Source: a bacterium 336/3
GTDB taxonomy: Bacteria > Bacteroidota > Bacteroidia > Cytophagales > Thermonemataceae
Length of the DNA: 64,000 nt
Direction of reading: 5' to 3'
NCBI GenBank assembly: GCA_001281695.1
Contig: LJIE01000001.1
Span: 2,246,586 to 2,310,585, forward strand
The position numbers were made by a program, and so were the translations under genes. The notes beneath the pieces are model-generated. The model made no database searches. It was not told the origin of the DNA and worked only from the letters and a program-made list of their open reading frames with translations. Below are positions 35,499-44,408 of this stretch, in pieces. Numbering within the stretch: the stretch's first letter is position 1; each line of letters opens with the position of its first letter.

Positions 35499-35514
35499 TT
35501 ACTTTATAAAGTAA
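35499..35514. promoter_or_regulatory. Perfect 16-bp palindrome upstream of lpdA
   Basis: TTACTTTATAAAGTAA, a perfect 16-bp palindrome about 118 bp before the lpdA start and just upstream of the tRNA-Leu promoter. Possible operator for either gene. Confidence 0.4.
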
Positions 35515-35631
35515 CAAATTGATAAATAGAAGATTACTTTTTTATTTTTATTTCTTTTGCCTTTTCTCTTGTCTCTTTTTAGGGGTTTCGTTTTATTTGT
35601 AAAATTTTCAACGTAAAAAAGCATTCTGTAT

Positions 35632-37020
35632 ATGAACTACGATATTATTGTAATAGGGAGTGGACCTGGAGGTTATGTGGCTGCTATCAGAGCCTCACAA
35701 CTTGGTATGAAAACTGCTGTAGTAGAGACTGCCGAATTGGGTGGTATTTGCTTAAATTGGGGTTGTATTCCTACTAAAGCTTTGTTAAAATCTGCTCAAG
35801 TTTTTGAATATGTAAAACATGCAAAAGATTATGGTATTTCGGTAGGTGATGCTCAAATAGATTTTAAAGGAATGATAGGACGTAGTAGAGATGTGGCCAA
35901 TGGTATGAGCAAAGGAATTCAGTTTTTGTTTAAGAAAAATAAAATTGATTTGGTAGAAGGTTTTGGAAAACTTACCAAAGATAAAAAAGTAGAAGTAACA
36001 GCTAAGGATGGTAGCAAAAAAGTTATCGAAGCAAAACATATTATTTTAGCAACAGGCGGTAGAGCAAGAGAATTACCTCATATCAAGATAGATAACCAAA
36101 AAATTATTGGTTATAGAAAAGCAATGGTGATGGAAACGCAACCCAAGAAAATGGTTGTAATGGGTTCTGGAGCAATTGGTGTAGAATTTGCGTATTTCTA
36201 TAACTCAATTGGTACGGATGTAACAATTGTAGAATTTATGCCTCGTATTGTACCTGTAGAAGATGAAGACATTTCTAAACAACTGGAAAAATCTTATAAA
36301 AAAGCAGGTATTAAAATCATGACATCTTCTTCTGTTGAAGCTGTAGATACTTCAGGAGCAGGTTGTAAGGTTACTGTAAAAACTCCAACAGGTACAGAAG
36401 TTATAGAATGTGATGTGGTGCTTTCAGCAGTAGGGGTAACAACTAATTTGGAAGGAATCGGTTTAGAAGAGTTGGGCGTTAAAACTGAAAAAGGTAAAGT
36501 AATTGTAGATGGTTATAGCAGAACTAATATAGAAGGTGTTTATGCTATTGGAGATATTACACAGGGACAAGCACTTGCTCACGTAGCTTCTGCTGAGGGT
36601 ATTATTTGTGTAGAGAACATTGCAGGTCTACATCCACACCCTTTAAATTACAATAACATACCAGGTTGTACATATTGCCAGCCAGAGATTGCTTCTGTGG
36701 GACTTACAGAGGCTCAAGCCAAAGAACAAGGCTATGAGATTAAAGTAGGTAAATTCCCTTTCACAGCATCGGGTAAGGCAAGTGCAGGAGGTGTAAAAGA
36801 TGGGTTTGTGAAAGTAATTTTTGATGCTAAATATGGTGAGTGGTTAGGTTGCCATATGATTGGAGCTAATGTAACAGAAATGATTGCTGAGGCTGTGGTA
36901 GCTCGTAATTTGGAAACTACAGGACACGAAATCATCAAATCTGTTCACCCACACCCAACCATGAGTGAAGCCATTATGGAGGCTGTGGCTGATGCCTATG
37001 GCGAGGTAATTCACTTATAG
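35632..37020 (+). CDS. lpdA: Dihydrolipoyl dehydrogenase
   Basis: 462 residues, typical length. E3 subunit of pyruvate and 2-oxoglutarate dehydrogenase complexes or the glycine cleavage system; oxidises dihydrolipoamide with NAD+. FAD-binding GxGxxG at 9-14, redox cysteines C40 and C45 in GGICLNWGCIPTKALL, NAD motif MGSGAIGVEFAYFYNSIG near 180, and catalytic dyad H441-E446 in HPHPTMSE. No E1/E2 gene is adjacent, so its complex cannot be told from context. A strong terminator follows. Confidence 0.96.
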   Translation: MNYDIIVIGSGPGGYVAAIRASQLGMKTAVVETAELGGICLNWGCIPTKALLKSAQVFEYVKHAKDYGISVGDAQIDFKGMIGRSRDVANGMSKGIQFLFKKNKIDLVEGFGKLTKDKKVEVTAKDGSKKVIEAKHIILATGGRARELPHIKIDNQKIIGYRKAMVMETQPKKMVVMGSGAIGVEFAYFYNSIGTDVTIVEFMPRIVPVEDEDISKQLEKSYKKAGIKIMTSSSVEAVDTSGAGCKVTVKTPTGTEVIECDVVLSAVGVTTNLEGIGLEELGVKTEKGKVIVDGYSRTNIEGVYAIGDITQGQALAHVASAEGIICVENIAGLHPHPLNYNNIPGCTYCQPEIASVGLTEAQAKEQGYEIKVGKFPFTASGKASAGGVKDGFVKVIFDAKYGEWLGCHMIGANVTEMIAEAVVARNLETTGHEIIKSVHPHPTMSEAIMEAVADAYGEVIHL

Positions 37021-37053
37021 AATATCAGAAATTAGACATGAGATAAAAAATAT

Positions 37054-37085
37054 AAAAGCCCTGAATAATTCAGGGCTTTTGTTAC
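37054..37085. terminator. Bidirectional terminator
   Basis: 12-bp stem AAAAGCCCTGAA (37054-37065) / TTCAGGGCTTTT (37069-37080), TAA loop. It ends lpdA on the plus strand and, from the minus strand, the AbiJ-like gene whose stop is at 37082. Confidence 0.88.
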
Positions 37086-38194
37086 TTTAATCCATATTTT
37101 ATAAATAAATTGGAGAAAAATGATTCTATCATAAACTTCGGATTTTCGCTATTCATAAATTCATATCCTCCAAATCTATAAACCTCATATCCTTTTAATT
37201 TCAATAATCTATCTTCTTTAACCATCTCTGCATAGTTTTTAGGAGAAACTTCATTACTATTTATATTTATTGTATAGTGCTGTTTACCATCTATTTCAAG
37301 AATGATTCGGATATTATTGGGTAATAAAAGTAAAAAATCTATTCTTTGCTGAGAAACCCTTTTAACACCAGATAATTCTTTTATTGTTTTAGGGTCGTAA
37401 TGCAAATAGACTTGTGGGATTAAAGCTGGAAGTTTTTCTTGTAAGATATCTTTAAACACTTTAAAATAGTTAAAAAATAGAAATTTTTCTGACTCATTTT
37501 CATTTAGGGAATCTTCTAATCTTTTATATAAATCACGTTCGTAGTCTATATCTTTATCAAAAAGTCCTTGATTTTTGTTTTTCCACCAATCTATTAAAGT
37601 TTTCCAAGTTAATCCTTGAAAATCATTTATTTGCTCATCATATATCAGACAAAATTCTCCATTTTTTACAATCTCTATTTCATTATCAAGTGTGTCTGTT
37701 AAAATAATTTCAGGTTTTAATCCATTAGAAGCAAATATGATATTTTTAGGAGATTTAGTACCCAACTGCTGGGCTATTTTTCGAATTTTATAAACAGGAT
37801 AACCAGAAATCATCTCACTAATAGCCATTTCATAATTATCACCTTTAAGATGTTTGTTAATTCGTATCACATTCTTGTTAATATCTTCTAAATCAAAACG
37901 AACATCTGGATGAATAAAAGTTTCTAAGAACTTAATAAATATCTCATCATAAGAATTAATCAAATCAAAATATTCAAAATATAAATATCGTAAAGTAAAA
38001 TCATTATTATTTATCATATGCTGCCAAATATCACCTCTGGCTGTATTAAAACGAGAATCTTGAGAAGAAATTGAATCTAAACTCCATATTTTATCTAAAA
38101 AGGATATAATATCAAGTTGTCCTTCAATTTGAACATTCTCAATTAAATCATTTAAAAGTTTACGTTTGGTAATAGTTGTAAATATACTATTCAT
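37082..38194 (-). CDS. AbiJ-N-terminal-domain protein fused to a PD-(D/E)xK-type nuclease (candidate phage defence)
   Basis: 370 residues, soluble. Residues about 1-140 have the pattern of AbiJ-type N-terminal domains (SISSQDSRFNTARGDIWQHMINNND at 41-65, FLETFIHPDVRFD near 89-101, SGYPVYKIRKI at 130-140). Residues about 145-205 match a middle segment common in that group (PKNIIFASNGLKPEIILTD, GLTWKTLIDWW). Residues about 260-350 are a DUF559/Vsr-like nuclease: D286 in QRIDFLLLLP, E300-IDGK304-QHY as the catalytic E-x-K signature, and a final MVKEDRLLKLKGYEVYRFGG. Such combinations are seen in abortive-infection proteins. Its ATG overlaps the end of a radical SAM gene by 8 bp. Confidence 0.7.
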   Translation of the reverse strand: MNSIFTTITKRKLLNDLIENVQIEGQLDIISFLDKIWSLDSISSQDSRFNTARGDIWQHMINNNDFTLRYLYFEYFDLINSYDEIFIKFLETFIHPDVRFDLEDINKNVIRINKHLKGDNYEMAISEMISGYPVYKIRKIAQQLGTKSPKNIIFASNGLKPEIILTDTLDNEIEIVKNGEFCLIYDEQINDFQGLTWKTLIDWWKNKNQGLFDKDIDYERDLYKRLEDSLNENESEKFLFFNYFKVFKDILQEKLPALIPQVYLHYDPKTIKELSGVKRVSQQRIDFLLLLPNNIRIILEIDGKQHYTININSNEVSPKNYAEMVKEDRLLKLKGYEVYRFGGYEFMNSENPKFMIESFFSNLFIKYGLK

Positions 38195-39224
38195 CTTTTT
38201 TTAGAACTTTTTTTAATTCTTCTTCAAAAGGCATTTTGAGGATTTTTTTGTAGCGTTTGCATCCAGAGCAGGGAATGTCTTTTCTATCAGGTTGTTCACC
38301 TAAAAGCATTTTTTTGGCATAAGTATATTTTTCAGACTCTAAAAGATTTTCTAAGCCTTCTTCAAATACATTTCCAAAATCGCCAAAATGATTTACACAA
38401 CAACCCAGCAGTTTTCCATCCCAATTGATTTGTGGGGCTGTCCAGAGTTGCAGGCAAGCAGGAGAGTAGAATTTTTGTTCATTGGCTTCATAATCTTGGA
38501 TATAGGCCACGCCCAAACCTGTTTGTTCAGCTACTTTTTCAGGGTTCTGGATAGCAAATTTATTGGGGGCATAATTGAGTTTGGCTTTAAAGCCCATTCT
38601 GAGTTTTTGAGCTAATTCTTTGGCTTTTTCAAGCTCGTGTTCGTTGTGTCCGAATACAATAAACTGCCATTTAAGTTTAGGGAAACGACTTTTATAAACG
38701 CTTTTATAATGATTTATTTTCTCAATATTTTCAATGACCTTATTGAAATCTCCACCAATACGATAAATTTGATAGGTTTCTTGCGAAGCCCCATCAATTG
38801 AAACTTTCATTTTTTCGAACTCATATTTGACAAGGGCTTCAGCTACATTATCAGGCAGATGATTGAGATTTGTGCCATTAAGGGCAGTTAGTTTGATACC
38901 TTTTTCGTATGAAATTCGCAGAATATCTACAATTTCAGGGTTTAAAAAGAGTTCACCATAATTGGAAAGCTCAATTTTTTTGATTTGTGGGTTTTTATCT
39001 AAAAAATTAATAAAATCTTCTAAACGCAAATGTCCCCAGCCCACAGAAGAGTGCTTGCGATGGTAATGTGTACCTGTGAGGCACAAAGGGCATTTGAGCT
39101 GACATTTAGAAGATACTTCCAAACGAACATTTTCTATTTGTTTCCAATGAGCCAATGAAATATCCTTGAAACTGTCTTTCAGTTTTTGAGCAAAAGGAAT
39201 ATTTTGAAGCCATTTGGAAAGCAT
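38187..39224 (-). CDS. Radical SAM/SPASM-domain protein
   Basis: 345 residues, cytosolic. Radical SAM motif C41-QLK-C45-PL-C48 binds the 4Fe-4S cluster that cleaves S-adenosylmethionine. The TIM-barrel body follows (IKKIELSNYGELFLNPEIVDIL, KVSIDGASQETY, GEFNK-like segment). Extra C-terminal cysteines C257, C275, C276, C319 and C322 form a SPASM-type auxiliary cluster (LLGCCVNHFGDFGNV). Such enzymes modify peptides or sugars; substrate unknown here. It overlaps the AbiJ-nuclease gene by 8 bp (translational coupling likely) and is preceded by pheA at 44 bp. The sequence is not of the viperin type. Confidence 0.88.
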   Translation of the reverse strand: MLSKWLQNIPFAQKLKDSFKDISLAHWKQIENVRLEVSSKCQLKCPLCLTGTHYHRKHSSVGWGHLRLEDFINFLDKNPQIKKIELSNYGELFLNPEIVDILRISYEKGIKLTALNGTNLNHLPDNVAEALVKYEFEKMKVSIDGASQETYQIYRIGGDFNKVIENIEKINHYKSVYKSRFPKLKWQFIVFGHNEHELEKAKELAQKLRMGFKAKLNYAPNKFAIQNPEKVAEQTGLGVAYIQDYEANEQKFYSPACLQLWTAPQINWDGKLLGCCVNHFGDFGNVFEEGLENLLESEKYTYAKKMLLGEQPDRKDIPCSGCKRYKKILKMPFEEELKKVLKKDE

Positions 39225-39268
39225 TTTTTATAAGTCTTGTGTCTGAACTCTTATATCTTTTGTTTGTT

Positions 39269-40348
39269 TTAACACAATTTCACATAACTACCCAAACAAC
39301 GAATTTGCCCTTCGTATTTTTGTAGAATTCGCTGTACCTGAGTGTCCTCAATGTGTCCCTCAAAATCTACATAAAACCAATAATTGAACTTGGCTTCGTT
39401 TTTACGTGGGTGACTTTCTATTTTATTCAAATTGATGCCAAAACGATCAAATTCTTGTAAAAATACAGCCAAACTACCAGCCTTATCAGGTAAATCTACA
39501 ATAAGAGTAGTTTTGTCATCACCACTTTTAGCATTTTTGAAATCTTTTGAAATAATCAGAAAACGGGTAGTATTGTGAGCATTGTCTTCAATATTTTCAA
39601 ATAAAATAGGTAAATCATATATTTTCGCTGCAATATGTGAACACAAGGCAGCAGAATAAGGCTCATTAGCAGCCAATTCAGCAGCTTTGGAGGTAGATTC
39701 GACATGAATCAGTTCCGCATGACTAAAATAATCATTCAAAAACTTTCGACATTGTCTGAAAGCTATTTCACGAGAGTATATTTTCTTGATTTCTTTGGTT
39801 TGTTCGGTATGGCTTGCCAAAGAGAAATGAATAGACATGGGTATTTCAGCCACGATTTTTACATCTGAGCTATTGAGCAAATCTACCGTTTCAATCACTG
39901 TTCCTTCTTGATTGTTTTCTATAGGTACAACCCCAAAACGAACTCTTTGTGTATCTACGCTTTCAAAAACAGCTTTGATGGTAGAAAGAGGCATATATTC
40001 GCTCATAGCTCCAAATCTGCTTTCGGCAGCCTGATGCGAAAAACTTCCTTCAGGTCCTAAAAAAGCCACTTTTTCGGGCATTTCGATGGTACGAGCTACT
40101 GCAAAAATTTCTAAAAAAATCGCATCAATAGCAGAACTATTCAGTAAACCTACACTCTGCGAAGCCAAACGATTTAAAATAGATCTTTCTCGTTCAGGTC
40201 TGTAAATGAGGGCATTGTTAGATTTTTTGAGTTCCCCAATCTGCTTGACCACATCCATACGTTCGTTTAGGAGAGTAAGTAGTTGGCTATCAATATGATC
40301 TATTTGATTTCTAAGATTTTGTAAGGCTGTTTCTAAAGAATTTTGCAT
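39269..40348 (-). CDS. pheA: Bifunctional chorismate mutase/prephenate dehydratase
   Basis: 359 residues. N-terminal AroQ-type chorismate mutase at about 1-90 (NQIDHIDSQLLTLLNERMDVVKQIGELKK), then prephenate dehydratase at about 95-270 (AFLGPEGSFSHQAAESRFG, GVVPIENNQEGTVIET, and the TTRFLII segment) and a C-terminal ACT domain from about 280 (TTLIVDLPDKAGSLAVFLQE, NLNKIESHPRK) giving phenylalanine feedback inhibition. Converts chorismate to phenylpyruvate in the cytosol. The 3' end is followed by the radical SAM gene. Confidence 0.95.
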   Translation of the reverse strand: MQNSLETALQNLRNQIDHIDSQLLTLLNERMDVVKQIGELKKSNNALIYRPERERSILNRLASQSVGLLNSSAIDAIFLEIFAVARTIEMPEKVAFLGPEGSFSHQAAESRFGAMSEYMPLSTIKAVFESVDTQRVRFGVVPIENNQEGTVIETVDLLNSSDVKIVAEIPMSIHFSLASHTEQTKEIKKIYSREIAFRQCRKFLNDYFSHAELIHVESTSKAAELAANEPYSAALCSHIAAKIYDLPILFENIEDNAHNTTRFLIISKDFKNAKSGDDKTTLIVDLPDKAGSLAVFLQEFDRFGINLNKIESHPRKNEAKFNYWFYVDFEGHIEDTQVQRILQKYEGQIRCLGSYVKLC

Positions 40349-40417
40349 ATATTACAATTATCAATAAATAATTTAGCATTTACCACTTATAATTTATCAC
40401 TCATCATTTATAATTCA

Positions 40418-41725
40418 TCACTTCTTCTTATTTACCCTTTTCTTTTGTTTTTCTCTTTTTTGTTTTTGTTTGAGTTTAGGATTTTTTTTCTCATGGAAAG
40501 CTCCCTTAAACTCTGGATTGTCTTTCTTTTTCTGGTCGTCTATTTCTTTGGCAATAGCCTGACTTTCATCAAATAGAGTGTCATAAACATTTACTGCAGA
40601 TGGAATACGTACTCTTGGTATTTCCATACGTATAATTTCCTCAATTTTAGCTACATGATACATTTCGGCTTCATTAGCAAAAGTAAACGCATAACCCTGA
40701 TTTTTAGCTCTTCCTGTTCTGCCAATTCGGTGTACATACTCTTCATATAAAATGGGCACATCAAAATTAATGACATGGCTTACCAAACTCACATCAATAC
40801 CTCTTGCAGCTACATCAGTGGCTACTAAAATCTGAATATTATCATTTTTGAAACTATCAATGGCATTAAGTCTTGCATTTTGGTCTTTGTTGGCATGGAT
40901 CACCCGAACAGCACCTTCACCAAATTTTCTTTCAATAAACTTATAGATATTATTGGCATTATCTTTTGTTTTGGTAAAAACAATAACCTTGTTAAATTCT
41001 TCTGTTTTTGAAAGAAAATAGCCTAAAAGCTCAATTTTAGTTCTAAAATTAGGGACTTCATAAAGAGCCTGCTCAATAGTTTCAGCAGTGGTAGCTTGAG
41101 GAGTTACTTCTACCTGAACAGGAAACTCTAAAAACTCTTCAGAAAGTTTCAAGACTTTTTCGGGCATAGTAGCTGAAAAAAGTAAATTTTGGCGTTTTTT
41201 AGAAGGGATTACTTCTAAAATTTTACGAATTTGAGGCATAAAACCCATATCCATCATTTTGTCAGCTTCATCCAATACAAGTGTTTGTATTTGTTTGACA
41301 ATCAGTTCTCCAGATAAATAAATATCCATAAACCTGCCAGGAGTAGCTACCAAAATATCAACACCTTTATTGACTTCTTCTAACTGAGATTTGATACCCA
41401 CACCACCATAGGTTGCCACCATACGTAAATCTGTGTATTTACCCAGTTCATTAATATTTTTATGAATTTGGATACAAAGTTCTCGTGTGGGAGCAAGAAT
41501 CAAGGCTCTTGGGGCTGAACCTTGAGCATATTTCACTTTCATGAGTAGTGGAAGGGTATAAGCTGCTGTTTTGCCTGTACCTGTTTGGGCTATACCCAAT
41601 ACATCATGTCCTGCCAAAACCAACGGAATAGCTTTTTCCTGAATTTCAGTAGGATTTTGGTAGCCAAGCTCTTCAATAGCACTGAGGAGTTGTTTATTGA
41701 GTTTGAATTTTTCAAAATTTTCCAT
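40418..41725 (-). CDS. DEAD-box RNA helicase (RhlE-like)
   Basis: 435 residues. Q motif at the start (FEKFKLNKQLLSAIEELGYQNPTEIQ), Walker A AQTGTGKT at 46-53, motif II VLDEADKM near 150, motif III SAT near 182, and the C-terminal RecA domain with VATDVAARGIDV and HRIGRTGRA. The tail (KKNPKLKQKQKREKQKKRVNKKK) is basic, as in RhlE/CsdA-type helicases that remodel RNA in ribosome assembly or cold adaptation. Its stop is 69 bp upstream of the pheA start and its start is 6 bp from the ArnT-like gene stop. Confidence 0.93.
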   Translation of the reverse strand: MENFEKFKLNKQLLSAIEELGYQNPTEIQEKAIPLVLAGHDVLGIAQTGTGKTAAYTLPLLMKVKYAQGSAPRALILAPTRELCIQIHKNINELGKYTDLRMVATYGGVGIKSQLEEVNKGVDILVATPGRFMDIYLSGELIVKQIQTLVLDEADKMMDMGFMPQIRKILEVIPSKKRQNLLFSATMPEKVLKLSEEFLEFPVQVEVTPQATTAETIEQALYEVPNFRTKIELLGYFLSKTEEFNKVIVFTKTKDNANNIYKFIERKFGEGAVRVIHANKDQNARLNAIDSFKNDNIQILVATDVAARGIDVSLVSHVINFDVPILYEEYVHRIGRTGRAKNQGYAFTFANEAEMYHVAKIEEIIRMEIPRVRIPSAVNVYDTLFDESQAIAKEIDDQKKKDNPEFKGAFHEKKNPKLKQKQKREKQKKRVNKKK

Positions 41726-41731
41726 ATATCT

Positions 41732-43417
41732 TTAATCTTCGCTTCGTGGAGTATTCACTAAATTTCTTTTGAAAAAGCCAAAACCTCCGTATTTTTTAAT
41801 GAGTGTAATTTCAGGGTATTCTTTTTGGAAACGTTCAATATCATTAGATTTTACGACAAAAAAGGCATCTCTGTCTATTTTTCCTCTTAAAAGCCAATCT
41901 GTATTCTCTTGATAAGTTGTTTTTTGATAGAAATCAGGATTTTTATATTTAGGATATTCAAAATAAAAATATTGAGCATAACTTTTAAACCAAACGGTTG
42001 TAGCATAGCTATTGGGGTTCTCTTTTCTTAGTTTTTGATAAAATTCAATAGCAGGAGCTTGTGAATAAGCTTCTATTTTGGGTACAACCACAGCCGTATA
42101 AATAAACAAACACAAAGCTGTAGAACTAAAAAATGCAATAATAGATTTTGATAAATCTTTTCGTAAAAAGAAAATAGCAGAAATAACTAAAAGCCAATAT
42201 ACAATCCCAATGATGAACTCCCAACCTTGCCACTCAACAGGAGTACGCAGACAATCCACTGCAAAAGGGTCTTGGATATATTTATAAAATAGTTCTTTGT
42301 TGTAGGCAAATAAAGGAAGCCCTGTAAGTAAAATGGAAAAAACAGTTCCTAAAATACCAGCAACCCATGCTAGCCATTTGGCAGGCTTCTGGTTGTGTTT
42401 GAGGTAATACTCAAGGCTTTGAGTAGCCAAAAAGGAAAGAGGTAAATACGCCATAGACGAATAATGAACAATTTTGGTTTTTGCAATCGAAAACAAAATC
42501 ATCACTACCCAAAATAAATAAAGCATATATTTCCTGACAATAGGATGTGTTTCTTCTGGATTTCTTTGGAAACCTCTGAAAGCAAACACAGACATCGGGA
42601 AACAACCCAAAAAGACTACTACAAAATGATAATAAAAAGGTTGTTCATGTCCAGCGTCAGGTGTAGAAAATAACCTGATTTGATATTTAATAAACATTTC
42701 AAAAAACCACCAACCCCCTCTGATAAGCTCTACGCCAAACCAAGCAAAAGAAACAACCACTACTCCTAATGCAAACAGAAGTACATTTTTGATAGAAGTA
42801 ACTTTTCTGAAACGCACACTTACCCAAAAAACTAAAAAACTAAAAAACACCAATAAAAAACCAACTGGACCTTTGGTAAGAACAGCAAGCCCTGTGGAAA
42901 GTCCTGCCAAAATAGCAAAACGAGTTCCAAATTTATTATATTGATGCTCAATGCTTTTGGCTAAAAAATAAACACCTAGAAATATAAAATAGTTAAATAT
43001 AGGGTCAATAATACCCGATTTGAAATACAAATGAGGTAAGAAACTACCAAAATAAGCAAGAGCCCAAATAAACCCAAAACGCCTGTTATAAAGGTTTTTA
43101 CCTATTTGAAATAATGTAATGAGGGTGATCAAACCAAAAACAGCATTGGGAAATCTAGCTGCAAATTCGTTTACACCAAAGATTTTCATGGAAACGACCT
43201 GCATCCAAAAGAAAAGAGGAGGTTTCTCCCAAAAAGGCTGATAATTTACTTGTACTTGAGTGTAATTGCCAGTAGCAATCATTTCACGAGCTGATTCAGC
43301 GAAATTAATTTCGTCCCAATCAAACAAATGAACTCTACCCAAAAAGCTAAAATAAAAAATACAACTCAGTACAATGAGTATAAGTCCGTAAAACCTATAA
43401 TTTTTATTGAAATACAT
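41732..43417 (-). CDS. ArnT-like (PMT-family) integral membrane glycosyltransferase
   Basis: 561 residues, about 12 transmembrane helices in the inner membrane. The periplasmic loop-1 motif DWDEINFAESAREMI near residue 34 with D/E pair, and YQPFWEKPPLFFWMQ near 59, are the ArnT/PMT catalytic features. Family members transfer a sugar from a polyprenyl phosphate carrier to lipid A or protein. Acceptor unknown here. C-terminal domain (residues 460-561) is soluble and periplasmic. First gene of a unit with the DEAD-box helicase; dut starts divergently at 43497. Confidence 0.85.
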   Translation of the reverse strand: MYFNKNYRFYGLILIVLSCIFYFSFLGRVHLFDWDEINFAESAREMIATGNYTQVQVNYQPFWEKPPLFFWMQVVSMKIFGVNEFAARFPNAVFGLITLITLFQIGKNLYNRRFGFIWALAYFGSFLPHLYFKSGIIDPIFNYFIFLGVYFLAKSIEHQYNKFGTRFAILAGLSTGLAVLTKGPVGFLLVFFSFLVFWVSVRFRKVTSIKNVLLFALGVVVVSFAWFGVELIRGGWWFFEMFIKYQIRLFSTPDAGHEQPFYYHFVVVFLGCFPMSVFAFRGFQRNPEETHPIVRKYMLYLFWVVMILFSIAKTKIVHYSSMAYLPLSFLATQSLEYYLKHNQKPAKWLAWVAGILGTVFSILLTGLPLFAYNKELFYKYIQDPFAVDCLRTPVEWQGWEFIIGIVYWLLVISAIFFLRKDLSKSIIAFFSSTALCLFIYTAVVVPKIEAYSQAPAIEFYQKLRKENPNSYATTVWFKSYAQYFYFEYPKYKNPDFYQKTTYQENTDWLLRGKIDRDAFFVVKSNDIERFQKEYPEITLIKKYGGFGFFKRNLVNTPRSED

Positions 43418-43496
43418 GAGATTTTTTAATAAAATTGCATAAAATTAGCCAATTTGGTTTATAAAACAAAACTTCTCATATTTATACCTACTCAAA

Positions 43497-43934
43497 ATGT
43501 TACAAGTCAAAATTATTAACCAATCTAAACATGAAAATCCTCATTACGCAACAGAAGGTTCAGCGGGTATGGATTTAAGAGCCAATATAGATACTCCTGT
43601 TGTTTTACAACCCCTTGAAAGAACGCTGATACCTACAGGTTTGTATGTACAGCTACCCAAAGGCTATGAAGGGCAAATACGCCCAAGAAGTGGACTTTCT
43701 ATCAAGAAAGGTATAACCTTAATTAATTGTGTAGGAACACTAGATTCTGACTATACTGGCGAAATTAAATTGGGTATCATAAATCTCTCGCAAGAGCCTT
43801 ATACTGTAGAAGATGGAGAGCGTTTAGCTCAATTGGTGATAGCTCAATATACACAAATAGAGTGGTTTAATGTTGAAGTATTGGACGAAACCCAAAGGGG
43901 AGAGGGTGGTTTTGGTAGTACTGGAAAAAAATAA
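43497..43934 (+). CDS. dut: dUTP diphosphatase
   Basis: 145 residues, full length. Trimeric dUTPase hydrolysing dUTP to dUMP and PPi. All five motifs are visible: GSAGMDLRA (21-29), PRSGLSIKKG (59-68), VGTLDSDYTGEIK (78-90), GERLAQLVI (103-111) and the C-terminal RGEGGFGSTG. Divergent from the ArnT-like gene; followed at 22 bp by the DUF3592-like gene. Confidence 0.97.
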   Translation: MLQVKIINQSKHENPHYATEGSAGMDLRANIDTPVVLQPLERTLIPTGLYVQLPKGYEGQIRPRSGLSIKKGITLINCVGTLDSDYTGEIKLGIINLSQEPYTVEDGERLAQLVIAQYTQIEWFNVEVLDETQRGEGGFGSTGKK

Positions 43935-43955
43935 GTTTTTAGAAAAAGAAGAATT

Positions 43956-44405
43956 ATGCTTGTAGGATTATTTGCTTTCTTGATAAGTATTGTCTGTTTT
44001 TGGGCGAGCCAGAAGCTTATTAGATTGTATTTTGGCGTAAAAAAATGGAACAGAGTAGAAGCTAAAAATCTTTCTAAAGAAGTAATTTATGATGCAAATT
44101 TGATAGGAGGCTCTTCAGCAGGCTCAAAATATACAGTAAAAACTGAATATCAGTACGAATTTGAACAGAAAACTTATACAAACAATAAAATTATGCTTGC
44201 CGAATTGCTTGGTGGTAGATTTGCCACTTTAGAATGGCAAGCCAAAAAAATAGCTGAAAGAATTACAAACCCCATCAAAATTTATGTAAACCCTCAGAAT
44301 CCACAAGAATCTGTGATATTCTGTGAAGGCATTACATTGTACTTTTTTATAGCTCTGATGGGATTTGTGGCATTTTTAATAGGCATTTATCATTTAATAG
44401 CCTAA
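43956..44405 (+). CDS. DUF3592-like membrane protein
   Basis: 149 residues, N-terminal transmembrane helix (LVGLFAFLISIVCFWASQ) and C-terminal helix (LYFFIALMGFVAFLIGIYHLI). Between them a soluble beta domain with YQYEFEQKTYTNNKIMLAE and PIKIYVNPQNPQESVIF, the pattern of DUF3592. Function of the family is unknown. Convergent with a lipoprotein-membrane gene at 3 bp. Confidence 0.75.
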   Translation: MLVGLFAFLISIVCFWASQKLIRLYFGVKKWNRVEAKNLSKEVIYDANLIGGSSAGSKYTVKTEYQYEFEQKTYTNNKIMLAELLGGRFATLEWQAKKIAERITNPIKIYVNPQNPQESVIFCEGITLYFFIALMGFVAFLIGIYHLIA

Positions 44406-44408
44406 ATA

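Noticed and set aside
38187-39224. Radical SAM gene as a prokaryotic viperin
   Set aside because: The cluster motif CQLKCPLC and the SPASM-type extra cysteines do not match the viperin group, and no nucleotide kinase partner is present.
40349-40417. Tandem repeats upstream of pheA
   Set aside because: Variations on TTATAATTTATCACTCATCA are simple AT-rich sequence similar to other gaps (for example near 61390-61425) with no stable unit.
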